DNA of 38,110 bases from the NCBI RefSeq assembly GCF_025128095.1, contig NZ_JAHLYT010000063.1, positions 1 to 38,110 on the forward strand, in the 5' to 3' direction. How positions within the stretch are numbered: the stretch's first letter is position 1; each line of letters begins with the position of its first letter. This DNA comes from Synechococcus sp. CS-1328 (lineage in GTDB: Bacteria > Cyanobacteriota > Cyanobacteriia > PCC-6307 > Cyanobiaceae). The translations under genes and the position numbers were made by a program. The notes beneath the pieces are model-generated. The model was not told the origin of the DNA. It saw nothing but the letters and a program-made list of their open reading frames with translations, and made no database searches. Below, piece after piece: positions 25,844-36,437 of the stretch.

Positions 25844-26358
25844 CGGCAGACGACAAGACCTCCGCCTCCCCGGCCTCCGCTCAAGCGGCCCCTGCACCAG
25901 CCGCTGCAGTGCCCAAGCCCGCCATGCCTGGTACGACGATCGAGGAATCCGTCTTTTATGAAGGCGGGCCCGCCCGGGGCGACCTGGTCGTGAATCTGCT
26001 GTTCGGCCTCACCCTGATCGGCCTACCGTTCGCCGTTGGAGCCGTTGTGCGCGCGCTGTGGCTGCGTTACCGCATCACCAGCCGCAGGATTTCCGTGACC
26101 GGAGGCTGGCTGGGCCGCGATCGCACCCAGGTGGTCTACAGCCAGATCCGCGAGGTGCGCAGCGTCGCCCGTGGCCTTGGCTTCTGGGGCGACATGGTGC
26201 TGGTGCTCACCGATGGCTCCAAGCTGGAAATGCGCTCGGTGCCCCGCTACCGCGAAGTGGAGGCGTACATCGAGGAGCGCCGCCAGGCCAAGGGCGGCGG
26301 CGGCAGGAAGCCGGCCACCAGCCAGGGCTTCGGCAGCGGTGATGCCCTGAGCGCCTAG
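25840..26358 (+). CDS. PH-domain membrane protein, right-arm copy
   Basis: Same 172-residue bPH2-type protein as 11753-12271, starting inside the rnpA stop (ATGA). It has an Ala/Pro-rich N-terminus, a hydrophobic hairpin, then the PH-like beta domain. Confidence 0.82.
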   Translation: MTADDKTSASPASAQAAPAPAAAVPKPAMPGTTIEESVFYEGGPARGDLVVNLLFGLTLIGLPFAVGAVVRALWLRYRITSRRISVTGGWLGRDRTQVVYSQIREVRSVARGLGFWGDMVLVLTDGSKLEMRSVPRYREVEAYIEERRQAKGGGGRKPATSQGFGSGDALSA

Positions 26359-26438
26359 TCACGGCCCACCCCGGCCATCTGGTCCAGCTTTCGGGCACAC
26401 TGAGCCCTCTGTCCCGTCACCCCCGAGCCTCCCCCGCC

Positions 26439-27581
26439 GTGATCGGCTACATCTCCGACAACCTGCTCCTCCCGATCCTCGATTTCTTCTACGGATTGGT
26501 GCCGAGCTATGGCCTGGCCATCATTGCCCTCACGGTGGTCATCCGCCTGGCCCTCTTCCCCCTCAGTGCAGGCTCGATCCGCAATGCGCGGCGGATGCGC
26601 ATCGCCCAGCCGGTGATGCAGAAGCGGCAGGCCGAGATCAAGAGCCGCCACGCCAGCAACCCCCAGAAGCAGCAGGAGGAGTTGGGCAAGCTCATGAAGG
26701 AGTTCGGCAGCCCCCTGGCGGGTTGTCTGCCCCTGCTGGTGCAGATGCCGATCCTGTTCGCCCTGTTCGCCACCCTGCGGGGCTCACCGTTTGCAGACGT
26801 TCCCTACACGATCAACCTCAAAGTTCTTCCGGCCGACCAGATCGCGGCGGTGGAGCCCAAGCCGTTCAACAGCGCCAGCCATTCGATCTTCGTCACAACC
26901 ACCAGCCACGTGCCGGTGATCGCCAGCCTCGAGGGGGGCAATCGTCTGGGAGTGGGTGATGCCGCAACGGTGCAGCTCCACACCAAGACCGGCGAGAGCT
27001 TCGCCTCGGTGCTTTCGGGCGTTGAGAACGGTGAGGCCTTCTCCCCCAGCTGGAGCGTGACCAAGGGTGAGGGCGTGGTCCAGGTGGGTCCGGACGGCAC
27101 CATCAAGGCCCTCAGCGAAGGCGATGCGGTGGTCGAGGCCAAGATTCCCGGCCTGGCTGCCCGCAGCGGTTTCCTGTTCATCAAGGCGCTCGGCCAGGTG
27201 GGCTTCTACACAGATGGCAGCGTCAACTGGGACATTGCCATCCTGGTGGGGGCCTTCGGTGCCTCCCTGTTCATCTCCCAGATTCTCTCGGGCATGGGGA
27301 TGCCCCCCAACCCGCAGCAGGCCACGGCCAACAAGATCACGCCGGTGATGATCACGGCGATGTTCCTGTTCTTCCCGCTGCCGGCCGGGGTGCTGCTCTA
27401 CATGGTGGTGGCGAACGTGTTCCAGGCCCTGCAGACCTACCTGCTCACCCGTGAGGCCCTGCCTGACAACCTGCAGGCAATCCTTGATCAGCAGATCAGC
27501 CAGCAGACCGTGACCGCCACGGCCACGGCCACGGCCGGAGCTGCTGGACGGCTTCCCTTCGAGCCGAAGGGCAAGAAGTGA
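26439..27581 (+). CDS. yidC: Membrane protein insertase YidC, right-arm copy
   Basis: Same 380-residue YidC as 10530-11672, with GTG start 26439, groove arginine R36, and a soluble BIG2-like insert between the second and third helices. Confidence 0.94.
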   Translation: MIGYISDNLLLPILDFFYGLVPSYGLAIIALTVVIRLALFPLSAGSIRNARRMRIAQPVMQKRQAEIKSRHASNPQKQQEELGKLMKEFGSPLAGCLPLLVQMPILFALFATLRGSPFADVPYTINLKVLPADQIAAVEPKPFNSASHSIFVTTTSHVPVIASLEGGNRLGVGDAATVQLHTKTGESFASVLSGVENGEAFSPSWSVTKGEGVVQVGPDGTIKALSEGDAVVEAKIPGLAARSGFLFIKALGQVGFYTDGSVNWDIAILVGAFGASLFISQILSGMGMPPNPQQATANKITPVMITAMFLFFPLPAGVLLYMVVANVFQALQTYLLTREALPDNLQAILDQQISQQTVTATATATAGAAGRLPFEPKGKK

Positions 27582-27591
27582 GGCCAGGCTG

Positions 27592-28110
27592 ATGCGAGCC
27601 GCTGACCAGCCCAGTTCCGGCGACCCGCTGCAGTCGGTACCGGTCGCCGAACTGAAGCTGCTGGATGCCGGCCGCAGCTGGCAGGTTGATCAACACATCG
27701 ACGATCTGGAGAGCCTCACGCCCGTTCGCGGCGTCGTCTCGGCGGTCCATCGCGGCAACGTGCTGCAGGTTGACGGGGAGGTGCAGACGATCGTGACCCT
27801 CTGCTGCGACCGCTGCCTGCAGCACTACAACCATCCGCTGCAGGCATCCACCCAGGAATTGCTCTGGCTGGGCGACACCCTTCCCGAGGACAGCGAAGTG
27901 CTGGAGCTCGATCCCGACGATCTGGGGGAGCAGCTGGATCCTCGCGGCAGCTTTGATCCGCAGCGATGGGTCTTCGAGCAGTTGCACCTGCGTCTGCCCC
28001 TAGTCAATCACTGCGGCAGCGCCTGTCCGGGCCCCCCGCACTTGGGAGATGGTGATCGCGCCGTTGATCCCCGTTGGGCTGCCCTGCAGGGGATTCAGCC
28101 TCCTGACTGA
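27592..28110 (+). CDS. DUF177 (YceD-like) protein, right-arm copy
   Basis: Same 172-residue protein as 10001-10519, with CCDRC at 71-75 and C-x3-C at 141-145. ATG 27592 is 10 bases after the yidC stop. Confidence 0.82.
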   Translation: MRAADQPSSGDPLQSVPVAELKLLDAGRSWQVDQHIDDLESLTPVRGVVSAVHRGNVLQVDGEVQTIVTLCCDRCLQHYNHPLQASTQELLWLGDTLPEDSEVLELDPDDLGEQLDPRGSFDPQRWVFEQLHLRLPLVNHCGSACPGPPHLGDGDRAVDPRWAALQGIQPPD

Positions 28111-28160
28111 GGAGAGGCCCTCACACCCTTCTGCCCGGATCCGACACCATCTCCGGCCCC

Positions 28161-29645
28161 ATGCCCCCCACTCTGGTCGACCAGCTGGATCTGCTGATCC
28201 GGGCCCGTACGCCCATCCTCTGGATCCGCAGCCTCGAAGAGGAGCGGGTCGTGGCCCTGCTGGGACAGGTGGCCGATCTCCTGGGCGGGCGCACCCTGCT
28301 GGAGTGGGATTTCATCGGTGGCCTCAGCGGGGCCCCCAACCGCCTCGGTGAAGCGGCACGCAATCCGATGGCGGCCCTGGATGCTTTCACCGGCCTTGGA
28401 CCGGACCAGGGGGCCATCCTGTTGCTCAAGGACTTTCACCGCTACGCCGAGGACGCGGGCATCTGCCGGCGGCTGCGCAACCTGGACAGCCAGCTGCGCC
28501 AGGTGCCCCAGACCCTGGTGATCAGCGCCCCGGACTGGACCTTGCCACGGGAGTTGGAGGACAGCATCACGGTGCTGGATCTGCCCCTGCCCGATGCCGC
28601 CGAGATCTCGCGATTGCTGGGTTCGATCGCCCGAGCCAGCGGCGCGCCGCTGGCTTCTGAGGTGCTCGAGCAACTCACCGCCGCCTGCCATGGCCTCAGC
28701 GAACAGCGGGTACGGCAGCTGGCTGCCCGTGCCCTGGCCCGCCGCGGCCAGCTCGGCCTCGACGACCTGAACGAGGTGCTCGAGGAGAAGCGGCAGGCGA
28801 TCGCCCGCAGCGCCCTGCTGGAGTACTGCCCCACCGAGGCCACCCCGGCCGATATTGGTGGACTGGATGCCCTCAAACGCTGGCTGGAACAACGCCACAG
28901 CGCCTTCAGCGAGGAGGCGCAGCGCTATGGGCTGCCCCTGCCGCGGGGGGTGCTGCTGGTGGGTCCGCAGGGCACGGGCAAATCCCTCACCGCCAAGGCG
29001 ATCGCCCACGGCTGGAGCATGCCGCTGCTGCGCCTCGATGTCGGCCGGCTGTTCGCCGGGCTGGTGGGTGCCAGCGAGGCCCGCACCCGCGACATGATTC
29101 AGTGGGCCGAGGCGATGGCCCCCTGCGTGCTCTGGATCGATGAGATCGACAAGGGCTTCGGCGGCGATGGCCGCAGCGACGGCGGCACCAGCCAGCGGGT
29201 TCTGGCCAGCCTGCTCACCTGGATGGCCGAAAAGACCAGTGCGGTGTTCGTGGTGGCCACCGCCAACGCGGTGGAACGGCTGCCAGGTGAACTGTTGCGC
29301 AAGGGACGCTTCGATGAGATCTTCCTGCTGGATCTGCCCAGCCGCAGTGAACGGAAGGCGATCCTCGATCTGCAGCTGCGCCGGCGGCGGCCGGATCACA
29401 CCATTGCCATGGAGGTGGTGGTGGATCGCACGGCTGGATTTTCCGGTGCCGAGCTCGAGCAGACGGTGATCGAGGCGATGCATCTGGCCTTCGGCGAACA
29501 ACGGGATTTCGGCGAATCAGACCTGATCGCCGCCGCCTCGCAGGTGGTGCCGCTGTCACGAACCGCCCGGGAGCAACTGGAGCAGCTGAAGCAATGGGCC
29601 AGTGCAGGGCGAGCCAGGCCTGCCTCTCTGGGCGCAGAGGCTTGA
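28161..29645 (+). CDS. ycf46: Ycf46-like AAA ATPase, right-arm copy
   Basis: Same 494-residue ATPase as 8466-9950: degenerate N-terminal domain, Walker A at 268-275, Walker B DEID, arginine finger R383. ATG 28161. Confidence 0.87.
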   Translation: MPPTLVDQLDLLIRARTPILWIRSLEEERVVALLGQVADLLGGRTLLEWDFIGGLSGAPNRLGEAARNPMAALDAFTGLGPDQGAILLLKDFHRYAEDAGICRRLRNLDSQLRQVPQTLVISAPDWTLPRELEDSITVLDLPLPDAAEISRLLGSIARASGAPLASEVLEQLTAACHGLSEQRVRQLAARALARRGQLGLDDLNEVLEEKRQAIARSALLEYCPTEATPADIGGLDALKRWLEQRHSAFSEEAQRYGLPLPRGVLLVGPQGTGKSLTAKAIAHGWSMPLLRLDVGRLFAGLVGASEARTRDMIQWAEAMAPCVLWIDEIDKGFGGDGRSDGGTSQRVLASLLTWMAEKTSAVFVVATANAVERLPGELLRKGRFDEIFLLDLPSRSERKAILDLQLRRRRPDHTIAMEVVVDRTAGFSGAELEQTVIEAMHLAFGEQRDFGESDLIAAASQVVPLSRTAREQLEQLKQWASAGRARPASLGAEA

Positions 29646-29653
29646 AGCCCCTT

Positions 29654-29712
29654 CGCAACAAAACCGCAACAGGAATGATTGCGGGGGGTAACGAACCCCG
29701 ACGCCGGGTAAC
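29654..29712. promoter_or_regulatory. Phased GTTRC box array, right-arm copy
   Basis: Mirror of 8399-8457. On the plus strand the boxes read as CGCAAC (29654, 29665) and GGTAAC (29687, 29707), upstream of the small membrane protein start at 29780. Confidence 0.3.
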
Positions 29713-29779
29713 AAGCGGGGGCTGGAGCCGGAGTTGCCCGGGTTGGGGCCCCTACGGTCTGCCCAACCACAGGTTTGCC

Positions 29780-29959
29780 GTGATTCCCAGCCCTACCCCC
29801 CGCTCCCGCAGCGAAGTCGTCACTCAGCTCGCCGTGGCCTGCCTCGGCGCCGGTGTGGTGACCAGCGTGGCGGTGGCCCAGGGCCAGAATCCGCTGACCG
29901 CCCTCGGCATCACCCTCTTCTCGGCCGTGGCCGCCGTGATGTTGGGCCAGGTGCTCTGA
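29780..29959 (+). CDS. Small two-helix membrane protein, right-arm copy
   Basis: Same 59-residue frame as 8152-8331, GTG start 29780, two hydrophobic helices, no recognised family. Confidence 0.58.
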   Translation: MIPSPTPRSRSEVVTQLAVACLGAGVVTSVAVAQGQNPLTALGITLFSAVAAVMLGQVL

Positions 29960-29987
29960 CCCGACGAGCAACAGCCCCAGGCCCACC

Positions 29988-30016
29988 TTGCGGTGCGAGG
30001 GAGAGGACTCTAGGGT
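29988..30016 (+). promoter_or_regulatory. Possible promoter of the DUF692 operon, right-arm copy
   Basis: TTGCGG at 29988 and TAGGGT at 30011 with a 17-base spacer, 21 bases before the TTG start at 30038. Mirror of 8095-8123. Confidence 0.3.
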
Positions 30017-30037
30017 CGTTGCAGTGGTCCTGATGCC

Positions 30038-30877
30038 TTGCTCCCGCCCCGGTCAGCCGGTCTGAACCTCTGCCACGAGAACGCTTACGAGCTCGCTGAG
30101 CAGCTGCCGCAACTCGACTTCCTGCAGATCCACCCGGAACATCTGCTCGGCGAACCCGGTGGCGTCTACCGCCAGCAGCTCGACGCCCTGAGAGCCCACT
30201 ATCCGGTGACCCTGCATGGCTTCGGCCTCTCGCTCGGGTCCGTCGCCCCTCTGCAGAGCCGCTATCTCCAGGTGGTGCGCGATCTGCTGCGGGAGCATCC
30301 GGAGGCCTTCTTCTCCGACCATGTGTCGTGGAGTTCGCTCTCGCACCATCACTTCCATGACCTGCTGCCGCTGATCTACTCGCAAGAGAGCCTCGATCAC
30401 CTGTGCGACAGGATCGATCAGGTGCAGGAAGCGATTGATCAGCCCCTGCACATCGAAAATATCAGCAGCTACATGCGCTTTGAAGCTTCCACGATGGAGG
30501 AGCCGGAGTTCATCAATGCAGCCGCAGCCAGAACGGGTGCCTTCATCCTGTTGGATCTGAACAATCTCTGGGCCAATGCGATGAACTTCGCCGAGGATCC
30601 CACCACGGTCCTGCGGAGCTATTCCCCTGATCGGGTTGGCTCCTACCACCTGGCTGGCTGCAGCTCCGAAGCTCACCCCCACGGCACCGTCTACATCGAC
30701 TATCACCGCGAAGCCGTGCACCCCGAAGTCTGGCAGCTGTATGACGTGGCCCTGGAGCTGATCGGTCCCCACCCCACCTTGCTGGAGTGGGAAAACGACG
30801 TTCCACCCCTGGCGCGCACCCTGGAGGAAGTGGAGCTGGTGCGCCAGAGACTGCACACCTGCCAGTCCGTGCGATGA
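30038..30877 (+). CDS. DUF692 / MNIO-family iron oxidase, right-arm copy
   Basis: Same 279-residue TIM-barrel oxidase as 7234-8073, with the full set of His/Glu/Asp metal ligands and the HLAGC variant. TTG start at 30038 after an in-frame TAG at 30011. Confidence 0.88.
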   Translation: MLPPRSAGLNLCHENAYELAEQLPQLDFLQIHPEHLLGEPGGVYRQQLDALRAHYPVTLHGFGLSLGSVAPLQSRYLQVVRDLLREHPEAFFSDHVSWSSLSHHHFHDLLPLIYSQESLDHLCDRIDQVQEAIDQPLHIENISSYMRFEASTMEEPEFINAAAARTGAFILLDLNNLWANAMNFAEDPTTVLRSYSPDRVGSYHLAGCSSEAHPHGTVYIDYHREAVHPEVWQLYDVALELIGPHPTLLEWENDVPPLARTLEEVELVRQRLHTCQSVR

Positions 30878-31734
30878 CATCCAGACAACTGCTGCACTTG
30901 CAGCAACAATTCCTGCGCAGCCTCCACAGCCAGCCCACCCCGTGGCTGCTGGAGCAGGTGCGGCCGGCTGCGGGCTTCGGGGGTGATGCCAGGGAGGTGA
31001 TCGAGCTCTACCTCAAGCGGGCCATGGCCCGCACCGTGGATCCGCTCCATGGCATCTTCGGAGGTTGCCGCTGGCTGCTGGGGGCCGACGGACTCGACCA
31101 ATTGCTGGAGCGCTTCTATGCGTTCAGCCCCGGGGAACCGATCAATGCCCAGCAGTTGGCCTATGAATGTATCGGCTTCCTTTCCTCATTGCCGGAGGGG
31201 GAACTTGAGGGCCTGCTGCAGCGAACCGCGGGACAGGGCATGGAGGCTCGGCAGGCGGTCCTGGAGGTGGCGATGCTCGATTGGCGCCTCTCCTGGGCTT
31301 CATTGGCCCCGCCCCGCGATGGCCCCGGCGTGGAGGGCCTGCGGCGACAGTTCCGGGAACGCAACCATCGCTGGGGGCGGCCGCGGCTGCAGCGGGGCGC
31401 CCGTCTGGCCCTCACCGGCTACGCCCTGGCGGAGTTGTGGCTGGCGATCGCTGCCGATGCTCCCCTGGAGTGCCTGCCGGTGCGGACCGATGGACCGGGC
31501 TGGTATCTGATTCAGATCGGCAGGGGCGGCGTACCCGAGGTGCTTGGCCTCCCCGCTGCGGAGGCCCGTTTGCTCAGCGGCTGCAACGGCACCAACACGG
31601 TCGCGGCGCTCTGCCACCAGGAGAGCTTCTTCGGCGAGAGCCTCGAGGCCGTGGAGACACGGCTGCTCGCCTGGGTGGAAGCGGAGGTGGTGGTGGAGCT
31701 GCAGACCGAGATCGGCGGCGGGGTGCGCTGCTGA
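30874..31734 (+). CDS. DUF2063/BufC-like partner protein, right-arm copy
   Basis: Same 286-residue protein as 6377-7237. ATG 30874 overlaps the DUF692 TGA; it has an RRE-like C-terminal part and ends in Cys. Confidence 0.63.
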   Translation: MTSRQLLHLQQQFLRSLHSQPTPWLLEQVRPAAGFGGDAREVIELYLKRAMARTVDPLHGIFGGCRWLLGADGLDQLLERFYAFSPGEPINAQQLAYECIGFLSSLPEGELEGLLQRTAGQGMEARQAVLEVAMLDWRLSWASLAPPRDGPGVEGLRRQFRERNHRWGRPRLQRGARLALTGYALAELWLAIAADAPLECLPVRTDGPGWYLIQIGRGGVPEVLGLPAAEARLLSGCNGTNTVAALCHQESFFGESLEAVETRLLAWVEAEVVVELQTEIGGGVRC

Positions 31735-31888
31735 TCCAGGTGGGACCCAAGGGGTGAACGCGCTGTCAGAGAGCGCGCATGCATGGGAACAGATCACAGG
31801 GCGTTGCAGGCCTCGATCGTGCCCCTGACAGGACCAAAGCTGCTCCTTAGCGTTCAAGCCATCCCCCCCATCCGGCCCGAAAGGCACC

Positions 31889-34800
31889 ATGGCGAGTTCC
31901 TCATTTCATTACGTCGTCGGCGGTCTGTATCCGCTGCTTCCGGATGGATCGCCCAACCTGATCACCGCCGATAATCTCGTCTTCGACCCCAGCACCGGGG
32001 TCGTGAATCAGCTGGCTGGCGGGCCGGCCCGGGGCCGGCTGAACACCTCCCTGGCGGTCACCACCGATCCGATCACGGTGCCGGGGGTGAGTCGCTTCAT
32101 CCTGCAGTTCTATCTGCCGCAGCTGTTCGCCACCCAGCCCGAGCAGGCGGCCTCGATCTTCAATCAATATCGCAACAGCGTTCTTAAGAGCTGGACCGGC
32201 CAGCCGCGCAACCAGTCGATGACGGGTCTGCTGCTGCTCGGCTACAAGGGGCCGGGAGCGGAGAATGCCAATACGAATGATGCCTTCTGGAACTCGCCCG
32301 GTTCCACGGACGATGCCGTGTTTGCGGCGGTCAGTGATCGTGCCAACTACGATCCCGAATCCCTGTGGAAAAACTATGGCGGCAGTGAGCAGATTCTCTC
32401 AACATTTGATCAAGCTACCCTGCTGCAGAATCTCGCCGCATTGAATGATCCAGAGGCCGTTCCATCACCCGACCTCTGGTATCCCAGTTTTCTTTACACC
32501 TACCAGCGCCTGGCAGCCGATGGCACCGGCCTGGGAAGCAGCTATCCAGGTCCGGTGTTGATGGTGCAGCCCAACTCGGATCTGCGGCTGAATTTCAGCA
32601 ACCAGATCGCGGTTCCCGGCCTGAGCGAGGAGCAAAACCAGCAGGCCACCCTGGTGGAGAACAGCACCTACGGCCTCTCCAGCAGCTCCGGGCTCGGCGG
32701 CACCAGCTCGATCAACTATCACCTGCACGGTTCCCACACCACGCCCGCCGGCTTCGGCGACAACGTGATTGCCCGCTACACCACGGGCCAGAGCTGGACG
32801 ACGGAGATTGACTTGCCCGACGATCATGGCCAGGGCAGCTATTGGTATCACCCCCACTACCACCCCTCCGTGAACCAGCAGGTGTACGGGGGACTCTCGG
32901 GATTCCTGCAGCTCGGTGATCCGCTCAGCAAAGTGCCCGCCTTCTCGGAGGTGCCCCGCAACCTGGCGGTGATCAAGAATCTCGACCTCGCCGTGGATCC
33001 CTCCAGCGGCACCCTGCAACTGGCGGGCTTCGATGGCGGCTTCGGCCCCTCGAGTCCGTTGAACCGTCTGACGATGGCGACGGTGAACGGGGAATTCCAG
33101 CCCAATCGCGATGCCGGAGCCGGCGGCTGGCAAGCGTTCAGCTTCAGCAATCAATCCAACGCCGACTTCTACAACATCTCTTTCCTGCACACGCCCCCCG
33201 GCGGCGATGCCCAGCTGGGAGAGGCCCTGCCGCTCTTCCTCTACGGCGAGGATGGCCACCAGTACCCCCAGATCCGCGAGGCGGTGGGGGCCCTGGGGGC
33301 CACGGGCCAGGGGGATGCCACCCAGTACCTCCAGCAGAGCAATCTGCTCTCCCTGCCCCCGGGCAAACGGCTGGATGTGCTGGTGTATCTGCCCCAAGGC
33401 CGCACCGAGATCGCCTCCACCGACACCTTCCGCCAGACGGACGCGGCCGGAGGCGAAGCCGTCTTTGAGGTGGGTGGCCTGATCAGCTATCCCTCGCTGA
33501 CCTCCTCGAACACGGGGCTGGATCTGCCCACCGCCGCCGCCGGCCCCCTGGCCGTGCTCACGGTGAATCCTCCGGTGGCGGAGCTGTCGCTTGCGCAGCA
33601 GCAGCAGCAGATCGCCGCCGCCAACGCCGGCATCGCGGTGCAGGAGATCACGCCCGACAGCCGCCAGGCGGACTACAACCCGAACGCGGTGCCGTCGATC
33701 AATCTCTATGCCACCGATCAAGACGGCCAGCCCCTGTGGGAACCGGTGCGGCAGCGGATGTTCAGTTTTTCCGTGGGCACCCTGGTGGGTCCGCCGGAGG
33801 AATACGACGCCGCCACCCAACAGCAGCTGGCGGCCTACACGGCCGCCACGGGAGAGGTGTACCAGAGCTACGAAGGGCTGCCGATTGGTTCAGCGGGGGT
33901 GGAGAACTGGCTGGGCTACGAGTTCCCCTTGCTGATCAATGATCATGTATTTCCGAACGGCAATCTTACGATTGCACAGCTGGGAACGATCGAGGAATGG
34001 ACCCTGCGCAACTGGAGTGTCTTTGCGCCTGAATCGTACGTTGGCCACCCCTTCCATATCCACATCAACGACTATCAGGTTCTCGACAGCGACACCGAAC
34101 TGAGCGACAAGCGCAACCTCGAGGATGTGACCTCGCTCAACACCACGGGCTTCCGCTATTTCGACACCGACACCGGCAAGATCGTGGAGTCAGCGCCCTA
34201 CAAGGGCCAGTTCCATTCCATTCCCCAGGCCTTGGACCCCAACCAGGTGGGAAACCTGGCCACCTTCGGCGCCAACGACGAGACGGTGCGGATGCTGTTC
34301 CAGGATTACCTGGGCACCTATGTCTTCCACTGCCACATCCTTCCCCACGAAGACGCCGGCATGATGCAGGCGGTGATGGTGGTGGAGAACACCGATTCCA
34401 GCTGGCTGCTGCCCGCCGAGGGGCTGGCGGATCGCACCCTGCCGAGTTCGGGTGGCAAGGAGCAGGTTCTCACCATCCACCAGGCCCAGGGCTACCGGCC
34501 CTTCGAACTCAAGCTCCAGACCGGCGCCGATGTCACCCTGCAGCGGGGCCAGGCCGGCGATGTGTCCAACGACTTCATCCAGGATGTGGTGCTGGCCTCC
34601 GAGGGCGACGGCCGGGTGCGGATCGTGGACGGCCGGCGGCTGCTGGAACGCAACCGCACCAAGGTGCTCTCCACCCTGAAGCCCTACGCCACGGATCTGG
34701 CCCCCTGGGCCTACGCAGAGGATTTCAGCGGAAACGGGCAGCGGGATCTGGTTACCGGTGGCTTCACTACTGCCACCGAGAAAGGGGTGGTGTCACTCCA

Positions 34801-36424
34801 TGATTTCCGCATCAAGGCCTGGGCCAGCGGCAACGGCGGCCGCGACTGGAGCGAGGAATTCGGCTTCGATCCCTGGGATTTCCTCAGCCACCACGACGAA
34901 GCCATGGATCCCGGCGGCGCCGCCATGGCTGCAGGCATGGCCGGCGGCATGGACGCAGGCATGGAGGAAGCGCTGCACGATCATGCCTCCGCCCTTGAGC
35001 CCCTCGCGGATCTCAGCGACGAGCAGGTGGGCTTCGTGGTGGGCGATTTCAACCTCGACAACTTCAACGATTTCGCGATCGCCTATGCCATCCCCGAGGG
35101 AATCCGGGTGTCGCTGCTCGATGGCGCCGCCTTCACGCTCCTCTATCAGACCGGACAGCTCGAGGGCGGCTATCTGCCGAACGAGAATCTGCTGGCCGAT
35201 GCGGTGATCCACGATGCCTCCCTGAAGGATCTGCGCTCGCTCAACCTCACCTCCGGCTTCAACAGCTTCGGCCAGTCGGCGCTGGAGAACCTGCTGATCA
35301 CCACCGATTCGGCCCGGGGCCGCCAGCAGCTCACCCTGCAGCTGCATGCCGGCCATTTCATCGCCACCTCCGAACCCAGCACATCTGATGGCCATGTCCA
35401 TGGCGGCGGCCAGAGCGGCGCCTACGACGACCGGGTGACCAACCTCTCGGGCGACCTGCTGCCGCTGCACCTGGTGGGCCTCGACCGCCTGCCCGAAACC
35501 GTGGACGCCTCCACGCCGATCCTGAGCTCCGCCCTTGGCAACGGCGGCCTGCTGCTCGATGACCGGCTGCTGGTGGCCCAGGGCAATGGCGCCAACGGCA
35601 TTGACAGCGATTCGCGCAAACTGCTCGGCACCAGTCAGCAGCTGGTGGTGGACCTTGAGGGACTGGAGGTGGTGAACGAGGGCGACCTCAGTGGCGTGCT
35701 GCTGAGCGAACCCACCGGCTCCCAGGCGCGAGAGGAGAAGGATCCGATCACCGGCCAGGCGGGCGGCGGTCCGGGTTTCGATCCCGGGGTGCTGAAGGGG
35801 ACCTACGGCCTGGAGCAGACGCAGGAACGCAACAACCTGGCCAACCTGGTGGCCCTCACCTACGGCGGCTCCCTGCCCCTGCCGGGCACCACGGCGCAAC
35901 TGGCGGCCCAGCTGGCTCAGGGTGCCAATCCGCGAGGACTGGTGCAGGGCTTCCTCGCCGATCCCCTCACCGGCGCCCAGACCACCGCCCACTACGGCGG
36001 CAGCTTCGAGAGTCTCAGCACCGAACAGATCACCAGCATCACCATCCGCACCCTCTACGGCCGCGAGGCACGGGAGGGCGAGCAACGCGTCTGGCGGGAG
36101 GCGGTGGCGGCGGGCCTGTCCCCGGCGTTGCTGCCGCTGGCGATTCTGCGCAGCACCGGCGGCGACGACCGCTACCGGGTGGCCCTGATCTCCAACGCCG
36201 CCCAGTGGAACGTGCTGCAGTGGGGGTCCAACGCCAACGTGCTGGGGGCCTTCGGCCAGGGATTCCAACCCAGCCTGGATCGGTTCGCTGAGCTCAACCA
36301 GCTGGCGACGGCCACGCCCTCCCTCACCGGCTGGAAGGAAAGCCAGGATCTGTTCCGCAGCTTCCAGGAGCAGTCGATCGCGGTGCTTGGGGGGACGCCG
36401 GTGTCGGATTCAGGCTTCTTCTGA
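31889..36424 (+). CDS. Giant multicopper oxidase, right-arm copy
   Basis: Same 1511-residue protein as 1687-6222, with all four copper motifs (HLHG 278, HPH 321, HPFHIH 720, HCH 814), FG-GAP-like stretches and a Met/His-rich insert. The 154 bases before it, after the BufC-like stop, hold a 6-bp CGCGCT/AGCGCG hairpin without a T-run and no other clear signal. Confidence 0.88.
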   Translation: MASSSFHYVVGGLYPLLPDGSPNLITADNLVFDPSTGVVNQLAGGPARGRLNTSLAVTTDPITVPGVSRFILQFYLPQLFATQPEQAASIFNQYRNSVLKSWTGQPRNQSMTGLLLLGYKGPGAENANTNDAFWNSPGSTDDAVFAAVSDRANYDPESLWKNYGGSEQILSTFDQATLLQNLAALNDPEAVPSPDLWYPSFLYTYQRLAADGTGLGSSYPGPVLMVQPNSDLRLNFSNQIAVPGLSEEQNQQATLVENSTYGLSSSSGLGGTSSINYHLHGSHTTPAGFGDNVIARYTTGQSWTTEIDLPDDHGQGSYWYHPHYHPSVNQQVYGGLSGFLQLGDPLSKVPAFSEVPRNLAVIKNLDLAVDPSSGTLQLAGFDGGFGPSSPLNRLTMATVNGEFQPNRDAGAGGWQAFSFSNQSNADFYNISFLHTPPGGDAQLGEALPLFLYGEDGHQYPQIREAVGALGATGQGDATQYLQQSNLLSLPPGKRLDVLVYLPQGRTEIASTDTFRQTDAAGGEAVFEVGGLISYPSLTSSNTGLDLPTAAAGPLAVLTVNPPVAELSLAQQQQQIAAANAGIAVQEITPDSRQADYNPNAVPSINLYATDQDGQPLWEPVRQRMFSFSVGTLVGPPEEYDAATQQQLAAYTAATGEVYQSYEGLPIGSAGVENWLGYEFPLLINDHVFPNGNLTIAQLGTIEEWTLRNWSVFAPESYVGHPFHIHINDYQVLDSDTELSDKRNLEDVTSLNTTGFRYFDTDTGKIVESAPYKGQFHSIPQALDPNQVGNLATFGANDETVRMLFQDYLGTYVFHCHILPHEDAGMMQAVMVVENTDSSWLLPAEGLADRTLPSSGGKEQVLTIHQAQGYRPFELKLQTGADVTLQRGQAGDVSNDFIQDVVLASEGDGRVRIVDGRRLLERNRTKVLSTLKPYATDLAPWAYAEDFSGNGQRDLVTGGFTTATEKGVVSLHDFRIKAWASGNGGRDWSEEFGFDPWDFLSHHDEAMDPGGAAMAAGMAGGMDAGMEEALHDHASALEPLADLSDEQVGFVVGDFNLDNFNDFAIAYAIPEGIRVSLLDGAAFTLLYQTGQLEGGYLPNENLLADAVIHDASLKDLRSLNLTSGFNSFGQSALENLLITTDSARGRQQLTLQLHAGHFIATSEPSTSDGHVHGGGQSGAYDDRVTNLSGDLLPLHLVGLDRLPETVDASTPILSSALGNGGLLLDDRLLVAQGNGANGIDSDSRKLLGTSQQLVVDLEGLEVVNEGDLSGVLLSEPTGSQAREEKDPITGQAGGGPGFDPGVLKGTYGLEQTQERNNLANLVALTYGGSLPLPGTTAQLAAQLAQGANPRGLVQGFLADPLTGAQTTAHYGGSFESLSTEQITSITIRTLYGREAREGEQRVWREAVAAGLSPALLPLAILRSTGGDDRYRVALISNAAQWNVLQWGSNANVLGAFGQGFQPSLDRFAELNQLATATPSLTGWKESQDLFRSFQEQSIAVLGGTPVSDSGFF

Positions 36425-36437
36425 ACTCCAGCAGCAC